Assembly (NCBI GenBank): GCA_036320915.1
Contig: JAXBDG010000020.1
Span: forward strand, 310,001 to 374,000
DNA: 64,000 bases
Direction: 5' to 3'
Source: Linnemannia elongata
Taxonomy: Eukaryota; Mortierellomycota; Mortierellomycetes; Mortierellales; Mortierellaceae
Part shown: positions 24,642 through 38,132 of the stretch, piece after piece
How the letters are laid out: every line of letters begins with the position of its first letter
Numbering within the stretch: position 1 is the stretch's first letter
The notes under the pieces: generated by a model
The model's database searches: none
What the model was told of the DNA's origin: nothing
Seen by the model: the letters and a program-made list of their open reading frames with translations, nothing else
Position numbers and translations under genes: made by a program

Positions 24642-25769
24642 GTGTCCTCTCTCTCTATTTCTGTATGTATGTGTTTTCGCATCCCTTTGTATCCCTCTCC
24701 GAGCATCCCTTTTGTCACTCCCTTCATCCACGCCTCGCTGTGTTATTTGTGAAAACAACAAATATTTCTTTTGGCCTGTCAAAGGATGATGATCTGCCTT
24801 CCCCCCTTTCTTCGTATTATTTCTCCCTTTGTTTTTCGTACGAGAAGGGACAACTGTCAACTCAGTCAGTGTCATCGCCGATAATCTCTTCCCCTTATTT
24901 TCACACTCATTCGTTCACAGCTCATTCGTGAATGGATTGTCAGTTTTGATATCCAGCTTGACGGTCCCTCGTTTTGTTGTCCGTTGTTTGGTTAGGTGTG
25001 CAATGGGCATCAACCCGTTTTTTTTTCTTTCTTTTGTTATTTCCAGGGACCCCAACACCATACACTCACACACACTCGTTATTTCGCCCTCCTTATCCTT
25101 CTCACTCCTTCCCCCTCCATTGGACCATAGACATCAACAACATTGTTCATCGCCGTCATCGTAATCATGCACCATATCTGTTCAGGAGAGAATTGAACAA
25201 ACATGAACAGCAACTCCTCTCATACACTTTTTTAACACAAATGCCCATGGACGTCCAACTTACCACTGTACTCAATTAATTGAATAGAGAGGAGAAAGTA
25301 AGAAATAAAGAGAAAGTTAGCTGAAACTATGTCGACTGCCGCCAATTGAACGTACGAAAGAAAGTTGTAAGAATTGGCTTAATTTATGATGAACATCGAG
25401 TATTAATTCCTCTTGAACTCCCTTCTTCCTCTCAACCCGGAGAAAATGAAAAGACTGAGAGCAGGAGGGCAATATTAAGAGGAAGTACAACACCGGCTTG
25501 ACTTGAACTGGCTCTCTACCCCCCCTCCCCCCCCCTTTCACGTTGCTTCACAGTCTGCGATGGATAGTCTGATTGACATGTTCTTTGGCCAAAGGTCCTT
25601 CTATCCATGTTAATTGTGCGGGGATGCAAACAAAAAATGAACACATCAAAAACAAACAGGGGTTGGTGTTGACAACACTTTCAACGAAAAGGCAACAACA
25701 CGGCCAAAAGAGACATCAACAACAACAAGATCAATTTCTCCACCCTATTCCGCCCCTCTGCCTCTTCCA

Positions 25770-25787
25770 CCCCCCCCCCCCCCCCCC

Positions 25788-25831
<44 letters not shown>
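25770..25831. repeat. C26-T36 double homopolymer
   Basis: Twenty-six C (25770-25795) are followed directly by 36 T (25796-25831). The minus strand reads A36G26. This is a perfect homopurine-homopyrimidine tract of 62 bases. Confidence 0.9.
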
Positions 25832-25832
<1 letters not shown>

Positions 25833-26109
25833 GCAGTGGATGTTTCGCCTTGTCTTTCTTTCCTTCTCTTTACCCTTTTTCATTTTCGCTTTCCTTACTT
25901 CTCGTCTTTTTCATGTCCTGATGGCCCTTTTCTTGTTTCGTTAATTAGAGATTATCATGTTTTTTTTTCTCCGGAGAATTTTATTTTTTGTTCTTGCTTT
26001 CCAAGATGTGAACCAAAAGGGGATGTTGGTGGGCAGAATGGCTATCAGAGCTTGTCTTTGTTTTGTGGGAGGACATGCAATTTTAATTAATGAAAGCAAG
26101 AAAAGAAAG

Positions 26110-26145
<36 letters not shown>
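26110..26145. repeat. Poly-A (36)
   Basis: Uninterrupted A run, 278 bases to the right of the C26-T36 tract and of opposite polarity. Confidence 0.9.
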
Positions 26146-26148
<3 letters not shown>

Positions 26149-26928
26149 AGTTCGTATCTCGATTTCTCACGACCAGGCAAACAACAATAATATGGAGGGA
26201 TAGATCCATGTGCACAAGGGTGTAGAAGAGAGAGGAAGAGAGAGAGTATGTGTGTGAGGGAGAGAAGGAGCTAGTGTATGTATGAATGAGTACCATTCTA
26301 TCCTCACTGTCGATGTTTCTCTGCTTACCCTCTGCCCATGTGTATCGATGCGATAATAAATTGTGACCAAGAGACGTAAGGAAAGCAGTAAACAAACAAA
26401 GGAGGATAACAGGCAAATCATTTCTCATCTAAACGGATGACTGGCTATGAATCTCCCCTCTGTCTCTGTTTCCTTGCTCTTTTCACTATTCATGGCAACC
26501 GCATGACCCTCTTTCTCTGACACCCACTCATTTCATTCCGGAAGCAAATCCTCCCCATTTTGCCGGCCGTGCAGCGAGAGGAAGAGAGAAGAGGATAGGC
26601 AGACGCAGACAGGGCGATAGGCGAGGGACTGCTGATCATTGTTTCAATTTCCTACGCACTCCCTCTCCTTCATCAGTCCAGGAACAATCACCCACTGATC
26701 CGGTAACACTGTCGAGTTGTTCTATCAGAATGATGGGGAGTGCTTTTTAATGATCACCCTTAAGCTTCTCATCCTCTCACTCTCATCTTCTCTCCTTGAA
26801 CTGTGCGTTGTTCAAGCTTCCAGAGTCAAACTCCTCCAACTCCACATCGAAAGAAGTCAATTACTAAGAACTTTGCACAAGATAAGGCAAACGTACGCTA
26901 AGGAACAAGATTGGACATCGCAACTCGT

Positions 26929-26930
<2 letters not shown>

Positions 26931-26960
<30 letters not shown>
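26931..26960. repeat. Poly-T (30)
   Basis: Uninterrupted T run in the desert. Confidence 0.9.
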
Positions 26961-26964
<4 letters not shown>

Positions 26965-29900
26965 ATCAGAACGTAAAGGAAAGGGAAAGAGTCAAGGGAG
27001 TGTAAAAAGATCATGATAATCTTGGCCGGGATTTTTTTGTAAGGAGGTTCACGGAGAGGAATCGATGACGAGTGGTACTACACCGAGGTAACATTGCTTT
27101 CTTTGGATTGCCAGCCCATTCGCACTCTCCTTTTTCTCCCTCATCCTTCTTCTCCTTGGTCAAATGACGTCGTGGAGCGACCGCGCTTTTCGACATGTCG
27201 TTTTGGAATAAAGAGTTACCATTGAGTCCTTTTTGATAACCAAATCAAAGACGCGTTGTTCTTTTGATCAACAATAATATGGAACGCGTCTTGTCCACTG
27301 ATATATATCATCCACTCCCTAACTCCCCTGTTTATCATCATCCTTCCAGTTGTTTGGTCACACCTCTCGGTCTGGGCCCTGTGTTTGTTTCCATTCAGAG
27401 TCTCGCTCACTCATTACTTTTCTGAATGCGTAAGCAATGACCTCTATCTTCTACAGTCTAAAGTCTGTAAGAAGAAAAAGAGAGGATTATTCGAAAGAAG
27501 GTGTTCTCTCTTGGAAAGGGCTTTCCTAGAACGAGTAAAGAAGGTGTCAATGGAACGCCTGTGCTTTTATGTTTGTCCTTGAATGGAACAATTCACTCGA
27601 AAACCTAAACAAAATAAAAGAGGGAGCTGGGAAATGGAGTGATGGGAGGGAAGGAGGGTTGCGCAAGAAATAAGGTTCTACAGGGAGCCACACATTATAC
27701 ACTTGCAAACCGTAGTAATCCTTGAATGAAACGAGGAATTGTAAAAGAAAAAGAGGGAGTGAGTGATGAAACATCCCTGAAGGTAATTCAGGTACATACT
27801 TGTACACGCGAAAGTGACGCGTCCAGGTCTAACAATCAGGGGGGTAGGAGGTGGAACCTCGTTTTCTTGAAGTTGGGAAGCGAGATGGGTGGTTTGTTGT
27901 TGCGTCACTTTGTCCTGATCAACCTTTTAGATCCCTTTTTATTGTTCGCACTCGCATATGTAACTAAGAGTCAACTACACCGGCAAATGTTTACCATTGA
28001 ACACCATGTGCGCATGCAGTGAACTATACTTAATCACATCGCATTGCAGTCCTCCTCGCAAACGGATTATGAATCGTCAAAACCACGAGGCGTTAATAGC
28101 GGAATGAAAAAATTTCATTGGTACTTCTTTCATCTCTCCATCTTTCTTTGTTTATTTACTTCATCGCTGGACGATCTGTGTCTTCGTTTCCTCTTTCTCG
28201 TTGTGCATTCCAGCAGTCAGTTGCTAACCTATGATCTCACCATCTTTTTTCTCTTGACTCGAAATGAACTGAAAAAATGGGCCCGAGCATAAACAAAGAA
28301 GATAATCTATTTTCAGCAGAATTCCAAAGACCGCTCCCGTTCCTTCCTTCGAGCATAGGAAGTGAAGGAAGGTTGAGCTTTGGATCTGGGTTGGACAATT
28401 ATGGGATGGTTGCATTGTACTGTACTTGGCCCTTGCAGAGGTATTTTTTTTGTTTGTTTGTGCGTGCGCAATTCCTTTCTCCGCTCCACTCAGTCGCTTT
28501 GCCCTTTTCCATCCTCTCCATCCATTCTTCTCGCCCTCCTGCCATCCATCCCTTGGAGAAAAGATTTTTCTGTTTGTTTATCTTTATTTTGCTCACAAAA
28601 AAAGAGACATAAACGTGTTTGTATGGCTGATTGAGTACCCTTTGCTTTCGCCCTTCTTCACCCCTGTTTTTGCTTTTGTTTGTTTTTTTATATTTTTTAT
28701 GATGTCTTGTTTTGTTTACATGCAGGCATTTGTCCGTTTCGGTTAAGACTCCTTTTGGGTTAACGATCTCTTACTTTCCAAAAATCCGAACTCCACTTTT
28801 TGAATGCTTTCCTACTTCCATTATGAATGACAAGAAGGCTGGTCGTTTACTTATTCATGATGACTCCATCCTTGTTCACTGGCCCGGGAACTGGCCCTTT
28901 TGTTTCTTCGGAGTGGAAGAAAAAAAAAAACGATGAATAATGATGCTGTTGTTGTTGTTTGTTGTTGTTTTGTTTTGTTGTGCCGCGTGTTCTAAGAAAA
29001 TGTCCAAAGTGTTGATTTTTCTTTTGACCCTACCATCCATCCTGGAATAGGTACACATTGTTTGCTTGCGTGCTCCAGTACCGATACCAAAGAAGACTAG
29101 CCATTACTCAGTATTGTTTTGTTTGTTCACTCTATCATCCCCTGCTCTCAACTCCCATATCCCTTTGACTCCCTAGTTTCTTTGCTAACCTCGGTCAGGG
29201 TAACCATCACCATTTTCTTTGGATCCCCTTCCTTGTCCTAGTTTTCCTACGTTTTTCCAATGCACGAACGGAGAAATGCACCTAACAAACCTACTAACCA
29301 ACCAACAATGTAAAACTCCGAATAACACGAACACGAACCCTGACTGTCGATCCTGTCTTTCTCTCACTACTTGTGCTCGCCTCTTGCCTTATGGCCTTGT
29401 GCCTTCGTACGACATTGGTCAACAGATAAAAAACACCCCTGCGTCTTTGTGTTTCGATGGACTCTCGATTCGTTCATGCAAACTCTCTTCTCCACATACA
29501 TATCACACGCTCGTTGTCCATCCTTCCCATCGTATCCCGTCCACCTATTTGTACCCTCCCACCCCTGATTGTTGTTTATTTTTTTTTCTTTGGTGTGAAC
29601 ACTTTAACGTAACACTACCCTAAGATGCTGATTGGTTGAATGGGCAGGCCCTTTCCACTTTCCTGGACGTGAATCCATTTGTTTTTTTCCTTTTGTTTGT
29701 TAATGTCTGCTTTCACCAATTTCAATAAAGTTTTTCTGGGAGTAGTATATTGGCTTTTCACCCCTTGGAAAAACACGAAACGATGGTGTGGAAGAGAGTG
29801 AGGCCCCAGATCTGGATTTTGAAAGGATTATGGACATTTATGGATAGATGAGAAGTACATGGTTAGGGCTAGGGGATTGAGTCGGGATGAGGATAGGTGA

Positions 29901-31313
29901 GTAGTGAAGAGTGAGGTGAGCGTGTTATTGTGTTTGCTTAGCACACCTCTAGGTGGTGAAGCGAGTAGGGGATGAGCAAAGACGAGGAGTTTGGATAGTG
30001 TGTTTGTTTTTCTTCTAGTTGACGGATGAGTTACATGTACATGAAGGAAAACGACAGTGCCGGGACAGTTGAAAGCGATTAGCATTGTCGCTCCGTTTCT
30101 CCAAGGTTCGTTCTCCCCTCCACCATTCTCGATATCCCTCGACTGTCAACAGCAACAACAAGGCTTCTTGTCGTCTCTTGTTTCATTCACGAAGCCCAAT
30201 ACCTTTCCTCTCCGTTCCATCAAAGAATGCGAAAGTGTGCATAATGATTCGGTCCATAAAAGGACGCGACTCCATTCATCCATTCATCCATTCATCCATT
30301 CACCCATACCCTTTCGAAGGCTTTTCATCATTGCACCATTGAAAGAATAAAATAAAACAACGTTTTCAAAACATTCATTCCTGGAACTGACTTTCAAACC
30401 TTACGTCAGTGAAAGTTCCCCCTGTCCTCTTTTCTTTCTTCATTTTTCACCCATTGTTTATTTTTTTTTCTTTTCTCAAAGTGCCTTTTTGACTTTTAGC
30501 CTCCTCTCTCTGTCCCTCCTCCCTTATGCTTACTTCACTACCTAGAACCCCGATGTTTCGACAACACACAGGCCAACAAAGTAAAGTACACATCTCCCGC
30601 TCTCCATCTCTCTCTCTCTCTTTCTGACTCTCTTCCGTCTATCCATACCTCCAAAAGCACAGATTACTTACCCCGATCCACCCACCCTCCCTCCCTTTAA
30701 AAAAATTAAATTAAATGTTTCCCAGGGGGGGAGGAGGAAGGCGAGACACATCTGTCGGGGTTTAGTTTGCCACATGGAGAGAAGCTGTGTCCTTTTGGAT
30801 GAAAATGTATTTCGACAATTCGGCTAAAAGATTCTCAACCTTTCATGCAAGGAATATAACAAAAACACAACGTGGCAAAAAAATCTGGACTCATTGACCG
30901 GTTTATCAAGGAGAAGGATGGGGAAGAAAAGGAACAAAACTGGAGAGATCTAGCGAGCAGTGTTTAATAGATGGAGCTGCGTAATACAGGTATTTCAATT
31001 TGGTGATGTCAACGGCATGAAGAGGGTTAAAAGGAGAAATTAAACGAGAGAGTGAGGGAGAGAGAGACCAAAGAGCGAGAAAAATAAAGGGGTTGATTGC
31101 ATGAAGGACGCACATCGATAATAGACATACGGATAGAGCAGGAATGAGGACCAACAGACGATGCAGACAGACAGGTAGACAAGGTCGAGTACCATTGACA
31201 TAGTACCAGGAGTGCAACAGATCTAGATAGATGGACGAATGGATACAAGATGTGATAAAAAGGCAGTAAAAAACGTTCTATACAGAACAATGGATACGTT
31301 AGAGAGCGGGCAA

Positions 31314-31346
<33 letters not shown>

Positions 31347-31535
31347 TGAGAGAGAGGATGTATGTTGTTTTGCTTGCCAATTGTTATGAACCAATTGACG
31401 TGCATAACAGCAACGAGTTATCGATGTCGTCGTTGTGTGTGTCTGTGTATGCGCTGTTTATTACTTGCTTGCATCTGATTTGCCTTCTTCCCCTTGCCCT
31501 GTCCGTTGTAATTTTTCCTTCTTCCCAACTGGTCC

Positions 31536-31537
<2 letters not shown>

Positions 31538-31568
<31 letters not shown>
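31538..31568. repeat. (CT)n microsatellite
   Basis: About 15 CT units on the plus strand. A (GT)n(GA)n compound repeat lies about 200 bases to the left (31314-31346). Confidence 0.8.
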
Positions 31569-31571
<3 letters not shown>

Positions 31572-34464
31572 TCTCTTGTCTCTCTTTCCGTTGATCCGTT
31601 TGTCTGTACTGTGTCTCAGCCAATTCAAACGTTGCAAAGCCCAGGGGTGTGTTTGTTTGTTTGTTTGTATATATGTGTGTTCGGTGTTGACATCAATCTG
31701 GGGAACAAATCCAAATGAGATCGAAAAAGACAGAGGCTGATCAAAGTTGCTTTATTCTTAGCGTGGGCCAACGGAAAGATCATTCTGCCGCTGAGTTTGG
31801 ATTTGTACACCTAGCCAATCAAATCAAGGGATCCCTCATTGACTGGTTGGTTGGGCAAGAAGGCGAAAAAAATTATGGTGACGATGGGTCGCATGGCACA
31901 TTGAAGGATAGGGGGAGCTGTAAACAGAGCAGAGGAGGGAGGCAAATAGACATACCACATACCCTGTCAATGTAAACAAGGCAGGGAAAGTAAAGAGCGA
32001 TTTCATCCCGTATTATTCCATTCCGCAATCGCACGATAGTTTGTGATGGAGGTGGGTCTTCTGGTAGGCGGGGTTGGGAGGTGAAAAGTCAGAGGGGGGT
32101 GATTCCGGGATGAAAAATAATAGGGGAGCGTCTTGGCTGGTTCATTTACCCCGCATCTCCACCATTGCCATTCTCAGGTACAAGATTATTTTTTTCATGA
32201 CGTCATTTTTTTTCCTCATTTTTGTTGTCAACAATATCAACAGACCTCCTTTATTTTCTTTTCACTCCAAAGGGCCATAGCCCATTACACCCCTCGGCCT
32301 CTCATTCACATTCTCTAGATTAGCAACAGTTTGGCCGAATACTTGATTGGTTTGTGTACACTCTCTCTACCCTCTCCTCTGTCATTTTTCAGAGGATAGC
32401 TAACAATGGCACAAAAGAAATAGATCAGGTTTACCATAAGGAAAAGACGGGGAAAGTTGGAGTAAGGGTACATGTTGGTTTGGTTCACCCCTACAACGCA
32501 ATGGATCAAAGAAAAAAATATTCATGGACCCAGGATGTTTCTAATGCCATCATCCATTGGTACATCTTCCTTGTTCACCCTCATTACATCTTTCTTCTGT
32601 CTTATCGATCTTTTTGCCAATTGGCCCATTTGTTTTCTCATCGTTTTTTCCTTCGGTAAGCAATTGATATTTTTCTTGCCTACAGGTCAAAGGGATGGAT
32701 AATAAACGCTCCTAGGAGGTCTAGGAGAAGGCAGAAACCACACAGCGCATTCGCTTTCACTCGCACTCTTTTGATGGCGATTGGTACCACGCGTTCCTAA
32801 CCAACAGCAGGATATACAACAATGAGGATATGATCATCCCTTTGGAGCGACAATATGAGTAATAGACATTTATTTATGAGTGCAAGCCAATGAAAGCGGA
32901 ACTAAACCGTCAAACGTCAATAGTCAATGATCGCTAGATTTATAGAAACAGAGTGGTAAAAGGAATGGACGTTAAGGAAACCAAAATCCTTACCTGCACG
33001 CAAACCTTCCAGCGTTAGCGATCTTTGAGTGTTACCGCTTCTTCACAATTAGGGTTTTCCTTGTCGGAAATTTTTTTACTTTAAACTTTTAGTTGAAGCA
33101 AGGTTGCAGTTTGTTCACTTCGCGGCCTTGTTTATTCATGCTTTTGGCTTTGAGACATAAGAACAGAGAGAGATCGAGAATGGAGTGGAGTAGATCGAGA
33201 GTTAAACGGAATAGGAGTAGGAGAAGGAGGAAGCGGATGTACGAGAGTTGGATTGCCCGGGGAAAGCAATGAGCCGAAACGGTTTGTACAGACAAGTCTA
33301 ATAGTTTACGGTAGGGGAATGAAAAGGGCGATTATGTAGACTTGTTTGTTGCCAACTGTCAGCTGTCAGTATAAAAAAGATACCTGCAGCAGTGTACATA
33401 TCTAACCCACACTACGACGGTTTACCTTTTTGCTCAATCTCTCTCCTTTCCCTTAACAGCACCTGTTGCCCAATCGATGAAAGCAATAAACAATGGCATA
33501 GTTAGACACATCGTTTTGCCCTTGTTCTCGTCCCTACATGGACCCATCTCCTTTCTCTCATTGCTCTGTGGCATTATTCCTCGTCCATTTCTCCGTCCAC
33601 CATCGGTATGGTGTGGAGTGTTCTCGTAATGAAACATCTTACCGCGATGGATAGGTGGCCCCTTTCCTTCCTCCCTTCACCCACATTTTGTTCACACCCA
33701 TGGCTCCCTTTTCTATTCCCTTCGACTTGATTTGTTTAATAAGGAAAAATGGTGTGATCCCATCTGTCCGCGATTCGCCCTCTTTCTTCCTTATTCACTT
33801 CGTCCTAATTGCTAGAAGTTGATTCGTGTTCTGTTCTGGATGTCCCACTTCTAATTTTGTACTTCTTTCGAGTGAAAGTGGGTGCCTGACGGGGATCCAT
33901 TCCAGGGCCAAGAGGAGCGGTTGAATAACAAACAAGTCGGACAACAGCAAATCCAGAGACAGACATACCCCGGTCTCAGTTTTTTTTTGCCATAATTCAT
34001 ACCTCCGCGGGTCCAATCACAGATCACTAGGGGCCGGCTGGATCCTCATTGTAATGTACACCTCATCCTCGTCTTTTGTTTCCTTCAGCAACCTGAGGGT
34101 ACTCATTTCAGGATTTGTGATCATTCAAGACTAAGACATCGCGTTGCTATCGTTTTGTTGTTGGGGGAGAGAGTTGAAGGAGTTAAAGATATGAGCAGTC
34201 ATGATAGGTTGGGTTATCGTAAATTGCGTTTATTGAAAGTGATAATTGAAGATCCTCTCTCTCCTATCGTTCTCACCACGCTACGAACCGCGCTAGCCCT
34301 TTTGTGTCAGTCGGCGGGGCGGGGGCAATTGAGAGAGCGAGAGAGGAAGGGCAGGGGGTGGGGGTGGTGGAGAGCATCAACTATTAACTACTTCACTGGT
34401 CTTTTTTTTATTTTTTTTTGGTTTGCCCGCCCCTTCAAAATTTGGTCGTGGTCAACATGACTCT

Positions 34465-34466
<2 letters not shown>

Positions 34467-34508
<42 letters not shown>
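34467..34508. repeat. Poly-T (42)
   Basis: The longest single homopolymer of the window. A poly-A run (34734-34758) and another poly-T run (34948-34979) lie within the next 500 bases. Confidence 0.9.
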
Positions 34509-34510
<2 letters not shown>

Positions 34511-34733
34511 CTGGACCTGGTACAGTACTGGGATAGGGATCCTATCGGTCACTCTCTCTTTGGAATAATTCTCCGTTTTTTTTCTTGTAGTTTTTTTTTG
34601 CTCTCTTCTGCGATGGAGGAGCAGGGCGAGGGGGGATGGATCCTCGAGCGGAGTCAGAGAAAAAAAAATAGAAGAAAGAAAAAAGAAAAGGTAAACGGCG
34701 ATAAAGAGTGAATGTAAGAAAAAGAAACAAGTC

Positions 34734-34758
34734 AAAAAAAAAAAAAAAAAAAAAAAAA
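34734..34758. repeat. Poly-A (25)
   Basis: Uninterrupted A run between two poly-T runs. Confidence 0.9.
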
Positions 34759-34945
34759 GGAAAAAAGAGGGCGAGTGAATTAGAAAAAGAGGGATTGGAT
34801 GAGAGAGAAACACAAGGGAGGAGAAGAGAGAGGACAAGAGGGAAGGTACCGAGGAAGGAGTACCGATTTTGTTCCCTTATTTTTTCTCGAATGCATACCT
34901 GCCCTGTCATGTCCTGCCCCTAAGAGAGCCCTTCTCTCTTCCCTT

Positions 34946-34947
<2 letters not shown>

Positions 34948-34979
<32 letters not shown>
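34948..34979. repeat. Poly-T (32)
   Basis: Uninterrupted T run in the desert. Confidence 0.9.
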
Positions 34980-34980
<1 letters not shown>

Positions 34981-37900
34981 TAGCTCTGTTTTGAATTTCG
35001 CGAAAGACAAAGAAATGGAGCTGTTCTGGACCCTTTTTTTTCTCTGTCTTTTTTTTGTGTGGTCATCCTTGTTCCTCTTTTCGGGCGCGAATTCCCTTAT
35101 TCGATATATTGTTCTGATGTTGTGTACAAAATGTAGCCAGCCGAACTGGTCACAACAGACATGCATGCATGTAGCCATCCGTTGCTGTTGTGTTTGTATA
35201 TCTTTTATTGTACAGTACAGTCTGCAAAAAAAAACAAGCTATGATGTTTGTAGATGAAAGGATCCAAAAGGCTGAAAAAGAGAGTTTTGCATGATGACAC
35301 ATTTCCTTTTTTTTTTTTCTTTCTTTCTTCCTATTCCTCTTCCTCCGGAAAGTTCACCCGATGTGAGACAGTAAATGGCTTTGTCAACCCTTTTACCATG
35401 GTTCTGGGTCCATCATTCCCCCACCAATCTCAAAATCCTTGCCAGTGACAGAATTGATTAATTTAGAGACAAAACTTCCCCCACACCCAAGAGGGCCCAG
35501 GGTGTTGCTTTTTTTTGGTGAGCTGGCAAGGGACCGGCATTATCTGCATCATCATCATTACCATCGTCAGCGAAAAGGCTAGTTTGTGTACAGTAATTAA
35601 AAGAGCCCAGGGGGAGACCAGCAAGGCAAAGCAGAGTATGTGTATATGTGAGAGAGAGAGATAAAGGAGTCGAGACGGGGTCGGGAAGGATAGGGTATCG
35701 ATGGAGCTTGTGGGAAAATTTCGAAAAAGACAATTGGGACCCGTCTAGGTCCTCCACCCGGAGATTTTCTGTAATAAAAAAAAACAAAGGGAGCGCTGTC
35801 CAAACTGCAAGAAATGGGACAGGGATAGATGTACATTCCAATGGGAAGAGAGAAAGAGTTTTTGGAGAGGAGGAAGAAAAAAAAAATAATGAGCAGAGCC
35901 ATTTTTTTTCCTGACCTGCCTGCTTTGCTTTGGCCCTTTTTCTGAGTGGGGTGGGTGAGACGGGATGTGGATGGTTTCCTCTTTGAGGATGCATTTCTCT
36001 TTCTTCATTTTGTTAGAGCTTGTTAATCTACCCATGCAGAAGTACATTTCATTCACGCAAAAAAAAAAGAGCGTGCGAGAGGAAAAGAGGAGCATTGAAA
36101 AATGAAGGAAACGTTACCGTTGGAGAAAAAAGACGTAAATCCATATGGTTATGGTTCGGAAGGGAGAAGGATTGTCTATATGTCAGGATTCATCCAGAAC
36201 GGTCCAAGCAAGCTTTTGTTATTTTTTTGTTTGGACGTTGAGTGTTTTTATTGTAACTTCGATCCTCCCGACTGGTAACCCACACATGCTTTATGGCTCT
36301 CGCGAACCCGGCCCCGAGCACATGGCAGCCATTGATCGAGAAAATATATTTGAACAGGACTACGCAACACTCCAAAAGTCTTAAAAAGAGGGTGTATTAT
36401 GTATTTGTGTTCGCGTTGTAACATGTGTCTGCCATGAAAAGTGGAGAAATCAAAATAACATCCGATCCTTAACGCTCTAGACTTTTTATTTTCGCCTCTT
36501 GGATTGAAGGAAATGAGAAGGTGCATGCAAGAAGTTAGAGAGCGCTTGATGCATTTTGCGCTAAGCAAAATAATCCAATACGGCCCTGGCTCCTCTGTGG
36601 CTCTCGGAAAGGGTAGCGAGAGAGAGAGGGAGAGGGAAAGAGAGCGAGGAAAAGAGAGGAGGAAGGGAACGACTTGTCACACCCTGGACCTGTCCTGTCT
36701 CGTATTCTTCATCTTGCTCAGCTCATAAGCACGCAGCAGAAGCAGGAACATCAACAAAAAGGTAAGAAAAAAAACACACAACAAGGCGTACATCCTTGCA
36801 TGTACTCTCTCCCTGCAAGCTGCAAGCAAGGAAATAAAAAAAAAAAAAAAAGGTGTCAATCCTGTTTGTCTCTCTGTCTGAAAAGAAACTTAACTTTTGG
36901 TCTTCGATCGCTTTGTTTGTATGTGAGCAACAGTTGGATACAAAAAAAAGTTAAGTGATTCAAAGAAAAAAACGTCCCAAATCAAAAATTAAGGAAAACT
37001 TTATTTGTTTTATCAGATACTGATTGTACCTTTCGAGCTGTAAGTTGATCAGCAAAAAGCAAATGCAAACAACGTCCTTGTCAAACATAATAGAGTCTGC
37101 ATGCTTTGGGGCAAGCCGCCAGATGAGTAAGGTACATAGACAAAAGAAGGTTGAAATAAGAAGAGAAGGGGACAACAACGAGAGGTGGAAGATGAAGTGA
37201 AAGAAGCATTGATTGATCCTCACTTTGAACGACACCTGGAGAGAAATAGTGCAATGAGCTAGTGCCATGAACGGATGACACCTGTTCCAACTCTACGCCA
37301 TGTGTTGGCGCAAAGCAAAAAACAAAATTATGGGTGAATCCAAGACGGCATGAATATGCGAGGGGAAATGAAATGTGTGAAAATTATGGACTGCGTCCAG
37401 AACCGAAAAAAAGAGCAGTGAAGGGAGTGGGTGGGTGAATAGAAAGAAGACCAAGCCGACGCATAAAAAACAGCCGGCGCCACTTAGAGACGATCGACTG
37501 TGAGAGCACATTTGTGTTTTTTTGTTACTGCATGGAGACTGACCCAAAACATAGGGCTCTCTCTTTCTCTCTATCTCTATTTCTCTGCCTGTCGGTGTCC
37601 TTGTGCTTTTGTTTTTCTTGGCCTTTTCTTTATTCTGCAGGATGACAAACCATTTGTTGTTTTTCTACTCAAGGGTTATCGCGATTGGTGGATATGAACA
37701 ACAGTGGGCGAGGGAATGAAGGATGGAAGGAGAAAGGTGGCTTGAAGGAAGGGCGACAAGCGACTCCTAATGTTGTTTTGTTCATGAGCCCACATGAATG
37801 AGTTAGAGAGTGAGAGGGAGAAGTATGCTCTCGCATTTCTTTTTCTCTTTGGAAACTACGGTCGGATATTCTGTTCTAGAGTTTTTCATGAACAAGGCTA

Positions 37901-38001
37901 GTCTTTGGGCGTAAAGCCAGCATATGAGTGGAGTCGAGTCGCGAAGGGTACAAGGGAGCGAGAAAGGAGAAAGGGCCACGGCGCACACAAGTCACCACCA
38001 A

Positions 38002-38098
38002 CCCCCCCCCCCCCCCCCAGCAAAACCAGCAAAAACACGCTAGACACTCATTCTCCACCTCCGACCGAGTGCCCCGCCTCTTTCTGGACATTTCTCCT

Positions 38099-38130
<32 letters not shown>
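38002..38130. repeat. Poly-C (17) and poly-T (31) pair
   Basis: C run at 38002-38018 and T run at 38100-38130, separated by about 80 bases of CT-rich sequence. The C-then-T order is the same as in the C26-T36 tract. Confidence 0.85.

Positions 38131-38132
<2 letters not shown>

Noticed and set aside
27011..27196. 61-codon basic minus-strand frame resembling a small ribosomal protein
   Set aside because: Composition is basic, but no known ribosomal protein motif is present and there is no splice or promoter context.
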